Below, piece by piece: positions 50,841 to 60,934 of a DNA stretch of 64,000 nucleotides (its first letter is position 1; every line of letters begins with the position of its first letter). Under the pieces are notes generated by a model, which did no database searches, was not told the DNA's origin, and worked only from the letters and a program-made list of their open reading frames with translations. The stretch comes from Algivirga pacifica (GTDB taxonomy: Bacteria > Bacteroidota > Bacteroidia > Cytophagales > Flammeovirgaceae), in assembly GCF_039543525.1 (NCBI RefSeq), contig NZ_BAABJX010000065.1, forward strand, positions 74,458-138,457, written 5' to 3'. The translations under genes were made by a program, and so were the position numbers.

Positions 50841-52406
50841 ATGGCTAGAGAAAAATCCACCCACGTCTTTGAACTAGTCAAGCGCTTAACGAAAACAGAG
50901 AAGCGCTACTTTAAACTCTCTGTATCACAGCATGAACGAAAAGGAAACGAAAGAAAATTTGTTCAACTCTTTGATATACTAGACAAAGCGACACAATATG
51001 ATGAGTCTTCCATCTTGGCACAGGCTCCCGACATCAGTGCTTCACAACTGCCCAACCTCAAGGCACACCTGTATGCCCGTATTCTACAAGCGTTAAGGCA
51101 GTACGAGCGCAATAAGCTCACTGATATTGAAATCAGAGAAATGATTGATTACGTAGAATTACTTTTCAATCGTGGACTTTATGAGCAATGCGTCGATATC
51201 ATTAAAAAAGCACAAAAAAAAGCACATAAATTTGAGAGCCTGGAACTTCAACTAGAGCTTTATAGATGGGAAAAAAACGTACTTTCCATGACGCTGGGAA
51301 AAAACAACCAGAACAGAGTAAATAATATTGTAAAGGGCGTAGAAGAAACCAACAATCGCATCACCAATATCAATCGTTATACCAACTTATCGGTAAAACT
51401 GAACTCCCTATATATGAAAATTGGGTTCGTCAAGAATGAAACAGACCTTATCGCTGTTCGTTCTCTTTTTGAATTGGAAATTCCTGAAAAGCCCAATGAG
51501 GATTCGCTTTCATTTGCGGAAAAGGTACAACTCTACCGACTCTACGTTTATTACTATACATTTATACAGGAAATCGATAAAGCGTATTACTATGCCGACC
51601 GATGGGTGACTCTTTTGGAAGATAAAGGAATTGAGCGTATCCCAATTCTTGAGCTTTATATACAAGGGCTTAATAATCTCCTTAGTACTTTGTATAAACT
51701 GGGGCATTATACAGCTTTTGAGACGGCGCAATTAAAGCTTAAGAAGCTGAACACCCTATCTCCTACCCTAAGGAATGATAATATACGAATGAAGCTCTCT
51801 AAGTATACGATTGTCCATGAGTTTAACCGTCTGTTTATGCTTGGTCATTTTAGTGTGGGCGTTGACCGCTTGAATCGTATCAAGCATCGCATCGATGATT
51901 TCATTAATCGATTGGATAAACACTCCCGTATTATCATGTACTACAAGATCTCCTGTCTTTATGTAGGAAATAGCAATTACCGGGAAGCAATTCATTGGCT
52001 CAACCATATTATCAATACGCAAGATGTGGAAATCGATATGCGGGAAGATGTGCATAGCTTTGCCCGTATCCTGAGTATGATCTGTCATTATGAGCTAGGA
52101 AATAAAGACGTCATGGAATATTATATTCGTTCCACTTACCGACAGCTACTCAATAAAGGGAACATGTATCTGATGCAAAAATACATCTTACAGTTTCTTA
52201 GAAAACTCCAAAATGTACATACTAATGATCGCTTAGAAAAAGAGTTTATTTCTTTAAAAGAAAAGTTAGAAAAGCTAACCGAAGATCCCTTTGAAAAAAG
52301 GCCTTTTCAGTATTTTGATATTATCTCTTGGCTGGAAAGTAAAATCAATAAAGAAAGCGTACAGGAAGTGATACAGCGAAAAGCTGCTAAGCAACTTGTT
52401 TTTTAA
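50841..52406 (+). CDS. Conserved helical protein, unknown
   Basis: 521 residues. Start MAREKSTHVFELVKRLTKTEKRYFKLSVS. The whole chain is made of antiparallel helix pairs with Tyr-rich positions (LYRLYVYYYTFIQEIDKAYYYADRWVTLLE; YYKISCLYVGNSNYREAIHWLNHIIN), i.e. TPR-like. Proteins with this opening are widespread in Bacteroidota and lack a name that I know. It diverges from leuA and converges on the response regulator. A scaffold or regulatory role is a guess. Confidence 0.6.
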   Translation: MAREKSTHVFELVKRLTKTEKRYFKLSVSQHERKGNERKFVQLFDILDKATQYDESSILAQAPDISASQLPNLKAHLYARILQALRQYERNKLTDIEIREMIDYVELLFNRGLYEQCVDIIKKAQKKAHKFESLELQLELYRWEKNVLSMTLGKNNQNRVNNIVKGVEETNNRITNINRYTNLSVKLNSLYMKIGFVKNETDLIAVRSLFELEIPEKPNEDSLSFAEKVQLYRLYVYYYTFIQEIDKAYYYADRWVTLLEDKGIERIPILELYIQGLNNLLSTLYKLGHYTAFETAQLKLKKLNTLSPTLRNDNIRMKLSKYTIVHEFNRLFMLGHFSVGVDRLNRIKHRIDDFINRLDKHSRIIMYYKISCLYVGNSNYREAIHWLNHIINTQDVEIDMREDVHSFARILSMICHYELGNKDVMEYYIRSTYRQLLNKGNMYLMQKYILQFLRKLQNVHTNDRLEKEFISLKEKLEKLTEDPFEKRPFQYFDIISWLESKINKESVQEVIQRKAAKQLVF

Positions 52407-52474
52407 AAGTAAAAGGTAAAAAGTAAGAGGTAAAAGGTATAAATCTTTTACCTCTTACCTTTTACCTTTTATCT
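52407..52474. repeat. GGTAAAA heptamer repeats forming a bidirectional terminator
   Basis: AAAAGGTAAAAAGTAAGAGGTAAAAGG on the left is inverted on the right as TTACCTCTTACCTTTTACC, so the whole gap between the two convergent genes folds into one long stem. Heptamers of the same kind recur at 55730-55816 and 60800-60839. Confidence 0.7.
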
Positions 52475-53170
52475 TTAATCTCCGTCATTATTAAACTTAT
52501 ATCCTACCCCTTTAACGGTCTTGATATAAGCATCACCAATTTTTTCTCTTACTCTACGAATATGTACATCTACTGTTCTTGCCAGTACATAGACATCTGT
52601 TCCCCAAATATTTTGGAGTAACTCATCCCTGCTAAATACTTTATTAGGGCTTTGCGCCAAGAAATAGATCAGCTCGAACTCCTTTTTCGGCAAGGACATT
52701 GGCTCTCCACTGATATATAAAGTATAACTACTCTTATCAATCACAAACGGACCTATTTTCACTACGTTATCGTCTTCAGCTCCTCCATTGCTCTTACGTG
52801 TGAAAATACGCTCAATACGCTTCATCAGCGCTCTTGGTTTTACGGGCTTTGTAATGTAGTCATCTGCCCCTACATCAAATGCAGCAACCTCTGAATACTC
52901 CTCAGCACGGGCAGTCAAGAAAATCACATGAGTCTCTTCCAACTTCAATACTTCCTTTACCTGTCGACACACCTCAACACCATCCATGATGGGCATCATA
53001 ATATCAAGCAACATCAGATCTGGCTCCATCTCCTTGGCCTTCTCTACAGCCGCTCGGCCATCTGTTGCAGAATCTACCTGATAACCTTCTTTTTTAAGGT
53101 TATAAGTCAAAATTTCAACGATATCCGGTTCATCGTCTACTACCAATACTTTGTAATTCTCGTTGCTCAT
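52475..53170 (-). CDS. OmpR/PhoB-family response regulator
   Basis: 231 residues. The receiver domain has VVDDEPD (acidic pocket), LLDIMMP with the phospho-acceptor Asp near 56, T in FLTAR and K in ITKP. The C-terminal winged helix shows KKEFELIYFLAQSPNKVFSRDELLQNIWG and VDVHIRRVREKIG, then TVKGVGYKF. It has full family length. No sensor kinase lies beside it, so its partner is encoded elsewhere. The specific regulon cannot be read. Confidence 0.85.
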   Translation of the reverse strand: MSNENYKVLVVDDEPDIVEILTYNLKKEGYQVDSATDGRAAVEKAKEMEPDLMLLDIMMPIMDGVEVCRQVKEVLKLEETHVIFLTARAEEYSEVAAFDVGADDYITKPVKPRALMKRIERIFTRKSNGGAEDDNVVKIGPFVIDKSSYTLYISGEPMSLPKKEFELIYFLAQSPNKVFSRDELLQNIWGTDVYVLARTVDVHIRRVREKIGDAYIKTVKGVGYKFNNDGD

Positions 53171-53336
53171 ATGCTGATCATCATTTAATAAGATGATGTA
53201 AAATTAAAGGGCTCAATCGGATCCTCAAAACTACTTTTGTACAATTTATTCTAAGTTTATTGTAATCACAACTATGTAACAAACTGTTCATATTAACTCA
53301 ACCCTTAAGTAAAGCGACCATAAAGATCGCCTTGAC

Positions 53337-55634
53337 TTACTCCTTGATGACGCTTTGAAGTACCTCTTCTTTCACCATGACCTCTACACGAGATTTTAAG
53401 GAATTAATCCATTGTTCCTCAAGAAACTCCTGATATTGTGCGATCACCTCTCCTTTAGCCTCTTTTAAGGTCTTTGGTTGTGGGGGCACTACTTTATCAA
53501 CAACCACATAATGGAAACGATCTCCTACAGGTACAGTATAAGCTCCCTTCTGCCAGGTCACTTTATCAATCACACTACTTTCTCCTTTCATATAAGTACC
53601 CTTAGTAATTTTCAATGCCAATGCATTTTGCTTGTTAAAGCTATTTTCCAATTGCTCTAAATCATAGGAATAATAGCGACAAGTAACCTGTCCTCCACTA
53701 CGCCCAGCTGCTGCCACTTTTACTGGAGTAACAACTTTAATTCTATTTTCATCGACACCATAACGTTTCAATTGCTGCTGTATGGCTTTCACTCTTTTAT
53801 TGGCAATACTAGCAGACTCTCTAGGAACATACTCTCCTTGAAGAACTATTTCCAAAGCGGTATAACTCTTCAACATATCACTTACTTTCTTTAAGTCTCT
53901 ACGTTGAGAAGAACTCAGACTACTTGCTCCTCTTCGGTAACGTAAACGAGCAACATCAGTAGGGTAAACTTCGTAACGTCCTTCTGTCAATGCACCTTTT
54001 ACCTTTTCTAGTATCTCAGGGCTTCCGGCGTCATACACTGTAACTTTTAAACGTTCTGGCCAGTAGAATTGATCCTGATAGTTTTGAAAATATAGTTCTA
54101 GACCTGTTTCATCTTTGGAAGCCTGATTCCATACCTCATCTTCCATGACTTTGAATAGCAGGATACCATCGTGATATTCTTTCAACAACCATTTATACTC
54201 TGGATATTTTTGAGCAAGATGAACTCGCTCATAAGTCAGGATGGTTTCGTTACGAAAATCCTCAAACAGCTTTTCCTTCAATTGATCAATAGGCATAGCA
54301 GGCACATCCTGTTGTGCTTTTGTTACATACGCCCAATACTCCTGTACTGCAGTAGGTTCTCCGTTGATCGAAAAGATAGCCTTCTTACCTGTCTTCTCCC
54401 ACTTCTCGTTAATTTCCCATGTTTGTGAAAGGATGGTAGTGTCAATGGCATCCTGTGCCTTTGCTTTGTATTTTTCACTTAGCAAGTAATTATTTTCCTG
54501 CATTAATGTGTCGATCAGCAAAGACATCGACTCTTTCGTTCTACTACCTTCTCTACTAATTTGAGAAAGCAATTGATCTTTCACTTCTTCCAATGGAGGC
54601 ACTCCCTCTTTCTCTATCAAACGAATGATATGCCACCCATAAGGCGTTTGTATGGGTTTAGCGATCGCCCCTGCTTGTTCTAATCCAAAGGCAGCCTCTG
54701 AGAAAGACTGATCTACTCTACCGGAACTAATCCACGGCAATACACCTCCTTTATCCGCTGAGCCTCTATCCTGAGAATATTGCTTACACAAGGCTTCCCA
54801 TTCAGCTCCTTTTTGTAGCTGCTCATAAAGTGCATCCGCTTGAGCTTTCGTCTGCTCATTATTTCCTCTCAGCATGATATGTGCTACCTTAACCCTTCCT
54901 TGGTTAGGTCGACGATCGTGCACTTTGATCAGGTGATACCCAAAGCGTGTCTTTACAGGAGAAGATACTTGTCCTACTTTCGTTTCAAAAGCCGCCTTTT
55001 CAAAAGGGTATACCATTTGCATGGCCGTGAAGTACCCTAGATTTCCTCCATTTCTCTTGACACTAGGATCCTGAGAATATTGCTTAGCCAATGCTTCAAA
55101 TTCTTCTCCAGCGTCCAATCGTTCTTGTATCTCAGAAATTGTCTGCAGGGCTTTATCTTCTGGGTTAGAATCATTCACAGCTAAAAGTATATGAGAAGCA
55201 TTCACTTCATACTTCATGCGCTCATAAGTATTTTCCAACTGTAACTCTGCAAAGCGTTTGCCTGTCAGGTAGGGCTCCTGCAATTGTGTTTGATAACTTT
55301 GGAACTCCTGAATAAATGCAGAATCTAAATGTCTGCCCTGTTCATAAGCGGCATATACTTTCAACTTAAAGTTGATAAAGAGATCCAAGTATTCTCTTAT
55401 ACTCTCTTCTGTAAATGCGTTCTCCTCTTCCCTATGGTTTTTATTGTATAAGTACTCAAACTCACCTTTAGTAACCTGCATGGTATCAATGGTCATTAAT
55501 ACCGGATCATTTGTACTCTTTTTGGTAAGGTGATTATTTTTAGTGGAAGTACAAGCCGTTGCTGTTAGCACAAGCGCTGTCCCCCACGTCATCAGTTTCG
55601 ATTTTAACATATGTCGAACGTTATCGCTATTCAT
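53337..55634 (-). CDS. Double-parvulin peptidyl-prolyl isomerase lipoprotein (SurA/PpiD-like)
   Basis: 765 residues. A lipoprotein signal ends in LVLTATACTS (Cys near residue 28). Two PpiC-type domains follow, recognised by ASHILLAV...SQDPSVKRNGGNLGYFTAMQMVYPFEKAAF...SPVKTRFGYHLIKV (about 145-235), and VAHIMLRG...YSQDRGSADKGGVLPWISSGRVDQSFSEAAF...TPYGWHIIRL (about 250-345). A long helical C-terminal region follows. It probably assists folding of outer-membrane or secreted proteins in the periplasm. It is monocistronic, with a repeat-rich gap upstream. Confidence 0.8.
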   Translation of the reverse strand: MNSDNVRHMLKSKLMTWGTALVLTATACTSTKNNHLTKKSTNDPVLMTIDTMQVTKGEFEYLYNKNHREEENAFTEESIREYLDLFINFKLKVYAAYEQGRHLDSAFIQEFQSYQTQLQEPYLTGKRFAELQLENTYERMKYEVNASHILLAVNDSNPEDKALQTISEIQERLDAGEEFEALAKQYSQDPSVKRNGGNLGYFTAMQMVYPFEKAAFETKVGQVSSPVKTRFGYHLIKVHDRRPNQGRVKVAHIMLRGNNEQTKAQADALYEQLQKGAEWEALCKQYSQDRGSADKGGVLPWISSGRVDQSFSEAAFGLEQAGAIAKPIQTPYGWHIIRLIEKEGVPPLEEVKDQLLSQISREGSRTKESMSLLIDTLMQENNYLLSEKYKAKAQDAIDTTILSQTWEINEKWEKTGKKAIFSINGEPTAVQEYWAYVTKAQQDVPAMPIDQLKEKLFEDFRNETILTYERVHLAQKYPEYKWLLKEYHDGILLFKVMEDEVWNQASKDETGLELYFQNYQDQFYWPERLKVTVYDAGSPEILEKVKGALTEGRYEVYPTDVARLRYRRGASSLSSSQRRDLKKVSDMLKSYTALEIVLQGEYVPRESASIANKRVKAIQQQLKRYGVDENRIKVVTPVKVAAAGRSGGQVTCRYYSYDLEQLENSFNKQNALALKITKGTYMKGESSVIDKVTWQKGAYTVPVGDRFHYVVVDKVVPPQPKTLKEAKGEVIAQYQEFLEEQWINSLKSRVEVMVKEEVLQSVIKE

Positions 55635-55729
55635 GATAGAATAATTCTCAAAATTATCTGATAATAATCCATTCAGATGATAATAAAAAAAGATTTAAGG
55701 TGAAAATATCAATATTTTGAAAAAAGTAA

Positions 55730-55816
55730 AAGGTAACAAGTAAAAGGTAAAAAGTATGAAGTTCAATTCACCTTTTACCTTTTACCTTTTACCTTTTACC
55801 TTTTACCTTTTACCTA
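55730..55816. repeat. GGTAAAA / TTTTACC heptamer repeats
   Basis: AAAAGTAAAAGGTAAC at the left and seven tandem TTTTACC copies at 55772-55816 form a large imperfect stem. It belongs to the same repeat type as 52407-52474 and 60800-60839. Confidence 0.7.
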
Positions 55817-55820
55817 CAAA

Positions 55821-55866
55821 AAAAATGAGTTATCTACGAAGTATGATTTCGAGATAACTCATTTTT
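55821..55866. terminator. Strong terminator after infB
   Basis: AAAAATGAGTTATCT pairs with AGATAACTCATTTTT, 15 perfect base pairs around a 16-base loop, with A/T flanks on both sides. It ends infB transcription on the minus strand. Confidence 0.85.
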
Positions 55867-55890
55867 ATGATTTTATTTATGGACGACGCT

Positions 55891-58800
55891 CTATGAAAGC
55901 GTACGTTTTACTTCTTTGTGCTCAAAGACTTCGATGATATCGTCCACCTTGATATCGTTGTAGTTTACAATACTCAAACCACACTCGTATCCTTGTTTCA
56001 CTTCAGTTACATCATCTTTGAAACGCTTCAACGCAGCAACCTCGCCACCTTGTTCGCCACCGTAGATTACGATACCATCGCGAATTAGACGAATCTTAGA
56101 AGAACGTTTGATATAACCATCTAGTACGAAACATCCAGCTACTGTACCGATCTTACTGATCTTAAATACATCACGTACTTGAATGTTACCTACAATCACT
56201 TCCTCAATATCTGGAGCAAGTAGTCCTTCCATCGCATCCTTCACATCATTGATCGCATCATAGATGACAGAGTATGTACGGATCTCAATACCTTCTTTCT
56301 CTGCTAATTTACGTGCATTGGCTGTTGGTCTTACCTGGAAGCCAATCATGATGGTCGTCATATCACTATCCTTATCCGCAGCTGCCAACATTACGTCAGA
56401 CTCAGAGATCGCTCCTACTGCCTTATGGATAATTCTTACTTCTACCTCATCGGTAGAAAGTTTCAATAGTGAATCTGACAATGCCTCTACGGAACCGTCC
56501 ACGTCACCTTTAACGATCACATTCAACTGGTGGAATCCACCCTGAGCAATACGCTTACCGATCATATCCAGTGTCGTACGTTGTGTCGCACGGATACTTT
56601 GCTCACGAATGATTTGCTCTCTCTTAGAAGCAAGTTCTCTAGCTTCACGCTCTGTATTCATCACAGTCATACGGTCACCTGCCTGAGGTGCTCCATTAAG
56701 ACCAAGTACCTGAACTGGCGTTGCTGGACCAACTTTCTTCAAACGATTACCACGGTGATCGGTCATAGCTTTCACCTTACCAAAGTAAGGTCCTGCCAAC
56801 ATTACATCTCCGATTGCCATCGTACCACCTTGTACCATTACAGTACTTACGTAACCACGACCTTTATCCAAAGATGCTTCTACCACAGTACCAATTGCTT
56901 TCTTGTCTGGGTTTGCTTTTAGCTCCAATACTTCCGCTTCCAGCAATACTCCGTCAAGTAGATCTTCGATACCGATTCCTTTCTTAGCAGAAATCTCATA
57001 ACACTGGAACTTACCGCCCCATTCTTCTACCAAGATATTCATACCAGATAATTCCTGGCGAATTTTATCAGGAGATGCCCCTGGCTTATCAATTTTGTTA
57101 ATTGCAAAAACGATTGGCACTTCCGCTACTTGTGCGTGGTTGATCGCCTCAATCGTCTGTGGCATAACGCTGTCATCTGCCGCAATCACGATAATCGCAA
57201 CGTCTGTCAATTTCGCACCACGTGCACGCATGGCTGTAAAGGCTTCGTGACCTGGTGTATCCAAGAATGCAATGCGTTCTCCTTTAGAAGTTGTTACGTC
57301 ATAAGCACCGATGTGCTGGGTAATACCTCCGGCCTCACCTTCTGCCACATTGGCTTTACGGATATAGTCCAAAAGGGATGTTTTACCGTGGTCAACGTGA
57401 CCCATGATCGTAACGATTGGCGCTCTTGGCACCAAATCCTCTTCTTTATCTTCTTGCTCATCCACCATTACGTCTGCTTCTTCTTCAGCTGAAGTAAACT
57501 GTACTTCAAAACCGAATTCCTCCGCAACCATTGTAATGGTATCAGAGTCCAGACGCTGGTTGATGGAAATGAAAATTCCTAACTGTAAACAAGTAGCAAT
57601 AATTTGATTCACGTCAACGCTCATCAATGTAGCCAACTCATTTGTTGATACGAACTCCGTAACTTTCAACACGTTTGCTTCTGCAGCTTCGTGTTGCATA
57701 CGTTGCTCACGCTCTGCCTGCTGCTGTGCTTTCTTAGCTTTAGAGTATTTCGCACGACTTCCTTTACCGCCCCCTTTGTTGGACATTTGGGACATCGTAC
57801 TCTTGAATCCCTTATCTACTTCTTGCTGACTAGGCTGCTCCTTTCTTCTTCCCTTCTTCTTTCTGTTCGGGCCATTATTATTGCCTCCACCTCTATTATC
57901 TGTTGTATTAGAGCCAGTAGCAGCGCCGCCTCTTCCTCTATTGTTGTCTCTATTTTGCGTAGAAGCTCCTCCTTTGTCTGCACCACCTTTATTCGCAGCA
58001 TTTCCTGCAGGTTGATCCGGTCTACCTCCTTTTTTCTTATGGCGGTTTTTGTTTCCTCCACGTCTTTCTTTCTTGTCGTCAGAAGACGCTACTGGTTTAG
58101 CAGCTCCCTTACGACCTCTTGGTTCTGGAAGTTGAATTTTACCGACAACCTTTAACCCCTGAAGCTTTTCAGCCTCGGCTTTGATGGTTTTCTCTGGTTT
58201 TGTCTCCTCTACGTTAGAAGGTGTTACTTTTTCAGTACTTGTTTCTTCCTTCTTCTCCTGTTTCTTTTCAACAGGTTTTTCTTGTTTATTCTTATTCGCT
58301 GGCACAGGTATATTTTCAGTCTCAGCAGCTTTAGGCTGCTCAACATTTTTCACTTTACTCTCTTCTTTTTTATCGTCCTTTCCTTTTGGAGAAACCACCT
58401 CTGGTTTCTTTTCGGATGGTTGTTCCTTTACAGGCTCCTTCGCCACAGGCTTCTGTTCTTTTTCGACAGGCTGTTTCTTTGGCGCTTCTTTTGGAAGTTC
58501 TTTCTTCGCCTCAGGCTTGGCTTCTGCCTTCACTTCAGGTTCTTTCTTAGGCTCAGCGGCCTTTTTCACTTCCACCTCAGGCTTCTTCTCTTCCACTACT
58601 GGAGAAGGTTTCTTCTCCTCCTTTTTAGCCTCCACCTTTTCAGGCTCTGTGGCTGCTTTTTCTTTAGCCGTCTCCGTTGATTTAGCCTTTCCTTTCTTAG
58701 GGGCATCTAAATCAATCTTACCTAGCACCTTATATTCTTTCTTGGCACTAAATACTTCAGGCTCTTTATCAGCAGTATCCTCAGACGTCTTGTCAGCTTC

Positions 58801-59115
58801 AACAGGCGTTTGTTTTGAATCTGCCGCCGCTTTTTCTGCAGGCTGTTCTACTCCTTCTTCTGCTTTCCCAGAATCTTTTTCAATAACAGTATCACTTACT
58901 TTGCTTCCGATGCTAATTGACTTAGCCTCTTCTTTTTCTGCTTTGGAAGAGGCATACGCCTTCTCCAACAAAGAGTACTGTTCAGCAGAGAGTCTCGTAT
59001 TGGGAGAGTTCTTCACTTCGTGTCCCTTGCCGTCAAGATACTCGATAATGGTATCTTTACCTACATTAAGCTTTTTAGCCGCCTGGCTCAATCTGACCGT
59101 CTTTTGATCTGCCAT
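55891..59115 (-). CDS. infB: Translation initiation factor IF-2
   Basis: 1074 residues. An IF2_N-like opening (VRLSQAAKKLNVGKDTIIEYL) precedes a ~450-residue Lys/Glu/Pro/Ala-rich linker with GGNN/RGG stretches, then a second IF2_N motif (VTEFVSTNELATLMSV). The GTPase domain shows GHVDHGKTS, DTPGHEAF, NKIDKP and SAKKG, followed by domains II-IV ending in GYECGLSIVNYNDIKVDDIIEVFE. It delivers initiator tRNA to the 30S subunit. The N-terminal linker is longer than in Enterobacteria but usual for Bacteroidota. It is in line with nusA and rimP. Confidence 0.97.
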   Translation of the reverse strand: MADQKTVRLSQAAKKLNVGKDTIIEYLDGKGHEVKNSPNTRLSAEQYSLLEKAYASSKAEKEEAKSISIGSKVSDTVIEKDSGKAEEGVEQPAEKAAADSKQTPVEADKTSEDTADKEPEVFSAKKEYKVLGKIDLDAPKKGKAKSTETAKEKAATEPEKVEAKKEEKKPSPVVEEKKPEVEVKKAAEPKKEPEVKAEAKPEAKKELPKEAPKKQPVEKEQKPVAKEPVKEQPSEKKPEVVSPKGKDDKKEESKVKNVEQPKAAETENIPVPANKNKQEKPVEKKQEKKEETSTEKVTPSNVEETKPEKTIKAEAEKLQGLKVVGKIQLPEPRGRKGAAKPVASSDDKKERRGGNKNRHKKKGGRPDQPAGNAANKGGADKGGASTQNRDNNRGRGGAATGSNTTDNRGGGNNNGPNRKKKGRRKEQPSQQEVDKGFKSTMSQMSNKGGGKGSRAKYSKAKKAQQQAEREQRMQHEAAEANVLKVTEFVSTNELATLMSVDVNQIIATCLQLGIFISINQRLDSDTITMVAEEFGFEVQFTSAEEEADVMVDEQEDKEEDLVPRAPIVTIMGHVDHGKTSLLDYIRKANVAEGEAGGITQHIGAYDVTTSKGERIAFLDTPGHEAFTAMRARGAKLTDVAIIVIAADDSVMPQTIEAINHAQVAEVPIVFAINKIDKPGASPDKIRQELSGMNILVEEWGGKFQCYEISAKKGIGIEDLLDGVLLEAEVLELKANPDKKAIGTVVEASLDKGRGYVSTVMVQGGTMAIGDVMLAGPYFGKVKAMTDHRGNRLKKVGPATPVQVLGLNGAPQAGDRMTVMNTEREARELASKREQIIREQSIRATQRTTLDMIGKRIAQGGFHQLNVIVKGDVDGSVEALSDSLLKLSTDEVEVRIIHKAVGAISESDVMLAAADKDSDMTTIMIGFQVRPTANARKLAEKEGIEIRTYSVIYDAINDVKDAMEGLLAPDIEEVIVGNIQVRDVFKISKIGTVAGCFVLDGYIKRSSKIRLIRDGIVIYGGEQGGEVAALKRFKDDVTEVKQGYECGLSIVNYNDIKVDDIIEVFEHKEVKRTLS

Positions 59116-59482
59116 ATATTACTTTTCTTCTCTTCTACTAGTATGAATGCGTTTATTGCTTCCCAGCAATTGGTTCTTAATTATACTGTAAGTAGTTCTT
59201 CTATCTACAGACAGTACTTTTCAAATTTGAGTTACAAAGATATTAACTTGCTACGAATTAAGAAGCCAAGGAAGCATAAATATTACATGATATATTAAAA
59301 TACTTTAAAATTTTGCCACAAAGGTACAAAAAATAAATATATTAATGTCTTTTATTCGATAGTTAATCTTAGAACTATGATCGTTGGAAGGGCAATTATT
59401 GTATCTCTTAGATAAAAAAATAACTTTTATACCAAAAAGTAAGGTTGGGCAAATAACTCACCCAACCTCCTATAATTATCTA
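59116..59482. other. nusA-infB intergenic region with a terminator hairpin
   Basis: 367 bases, no gene. At 59442-59468 AGGTTGGG pairs with CCCAACCT and on the minus strand is followed by TACTTTTTGG. This partial terminator just after nusA suggests attenuation, or a separate infB promoter in the remaining AT-rich ~300 bases. Confidence 0.6.
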
Positions 59483-60790
59483 TTACTCTTCAGAATCCCC
59501 AGCCTCTTCTGCTGTATCTGTGTCTACCTCTTCATCTGCTGCTTCTCCCTCAGATTTCTTTAGAATAGCAACTACCTCATCAATCGTTTCCTCTTCAAGG
59601 TCTACTCTTCTCACCAAATCCTCTCGCTTTGCCAACAACACGCTTTCTACTGTATCAAACCCTGTTTTCTTGAACTCTTCAATCACCCACTCGTCAATGA
59701 TACTAGAGAACTCCTCCAAGTCAATAAATGACTCATACTCAGCATCCTCACCCAGGTCTCTAAATACATCGATTTCATAACCGATCAATTTACTCGCCAG
59801 TTTAATGTTATGTCCATTCTTACCGATCGCCAAAGATACTTGGTCTTGATCCAGGAATACCGACACACGTTTCTTGCCTTCATTCACCTGAATACGATTG
59901 ATCACTGCAGGACTTAATGAACGGCTGATATACAGCTCCAAGTTCTCCGTATAATTGATCACATCAATATTCTCGTTCTGCAGCTCACGAACAATAGAGT
60001 GAATTCTAGATCCTCTCATACCTACACAAGCTCCTACTGGATCAATACGGTCATCATAAGACTCTACCGCTACCTTGGCACGCTCTCCTGGCTCTCTAAC
60101 GATCTTTTTAATCGTGATCAACTGGTCAAAGATTTCAGGAACCTCCAACTCAAACAAGCGCTCCAAAAGCATTTCTGAAGTACGAGACAAAATAATCTTA
60201 GGATTATTGTTCGTCATCTCCACACGTGCAATCACCGCTCTGATCGTATCTCCCTTTCTAAATCTATCCTTAGAGATCAACTGGTTTTTAGGCAATGACA
60301 ATTCATTTCCTTCACCATCGCGGATAATCAATTCTCTACCCAATGCCTGGTATACCTCACCAGTAACCAACTCTCCTACCTGATCTTTATATTTATTAAA
60401 CAGAATATCTTTCTCCAGGTCTTTTACACGCTGAATCAAGGTCTGTCTTGCCGTCTGTACCATTCTTCTTCCAAAGAAATCCAACTTCACTGCCTCAGCT
60501 ACCTCTTCCCCTTCTTCGAAATCCTCTTCGATTTTCTTAGCATCCTGAAGTCTGATTTGTGTATTCTCATCGAATTCCTCCTCATCCTCTGCTACAATCG
60601 TACGGTATCTCCAGATTTCAAGGTCACCTGCATCTACGTTGATAATCACATCGTAATTAGAATCCTCTCCGTATTGCTTCTTGATCATCGCGCGGAAAAC
60701 CTCTTCCAAGATGTGGATCATGGTTGGACGATCAATATTCTTGAGTTTTGCAAACTCCTTAAACGATTCAATTAACTCTGAACTATTCAT
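59483..60790 (-). CDS. nusA: Transcription termination/antitermination factor NusA
   Basis: 435 residues. The N-terminal domain begins with LIESFKEFAKLKNIDRPTMIHILEEVFRAMI. The S1 domain (about 130-200) reads VGELVTGEVYQALGRELIIRD. Two KH domains follow, with RVEMTNNNPKIILSRTS, ACVGMRGSRIHSIVRELQNENIDVI and VSLAIGKNGHNIKLASKLIGYEIDV. It ends in a helical segment and a Glu/Asp-rich acidic tail (EADEEVDTDTAEEAGDSEE) instead of the duplicated AR repeats of Enterobacteria. It is downstream of rimP and upstream of infB, the standard operon. Confidence 0.96.
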   Translation of the reverse strand: MNSSELIESFKEFAKLKNIDRPTMIHILEEVFRAMIKKQYGEDSNYDVIINVDAGDLEIWRYRTIVAEDEEEFDENTQIRLQDAKKIEEDFEEGEEVAEAVKLDFFGRRMVQTARQTLIQRVKDLEKDILFNKYKDQVGELVTGEVYQALGRELIIRDGEGNELSLPKNQLISKDRFRKGDTIRAVIARVEMTNNNPKIILSRTSEMLLERLFELEVPEIFDQLITIKKIVREPGERAKVAVESYDDRIDPVGACVGMRGSRIHSIVRELQNENIDVINYTENLELYISRSLSPAVINRIQVNEGKKRVSVFLDQDQVSLAIGKNGHNIKLASKLIGYEIDVFRDLGEDAEYESFIDLEEFSSIIDEWVIEEFKKTGFDTVESVLLAKREDLVRRVDLEEETIDEVVAILKKSEGEAADEEVDTDTAEEAGDSEE

Positions 60791-60799
60791 AATTAATAA

Positions 60800-60839
60800 G
60801 AGGTAAAAGGTAATAGGTAAAAGATAAGAGGTAAAAGAT
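60800..60839. repeat. GGTAAAA repeats between rimP and nusA
   Basis: AGAGGTAAAAGGTAATAGGTAAAAGATAAGAGGTAAAAGATT carries three to four heptamer copies of the same family as at 52407-52474 and 55730-55816, here without the inverted partner. Confidence 0.6.
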
Positions 60840-60934
60840 TATGCATGATGGACTGCATCGCATAAACCTTTAAGCCCTCACTCCTATCTACGACCATTAT
60901 GATTTATTTTTTATAATTATCTTAAACTTATTTC

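Noticed and set aside
58181..59107. Long Ser/Phe-rich frame opposite infB
   Set aside because: It is antisense to the IF-2 low-complexity Lys/Glu linker, which automatically leaves the opposite strand open.
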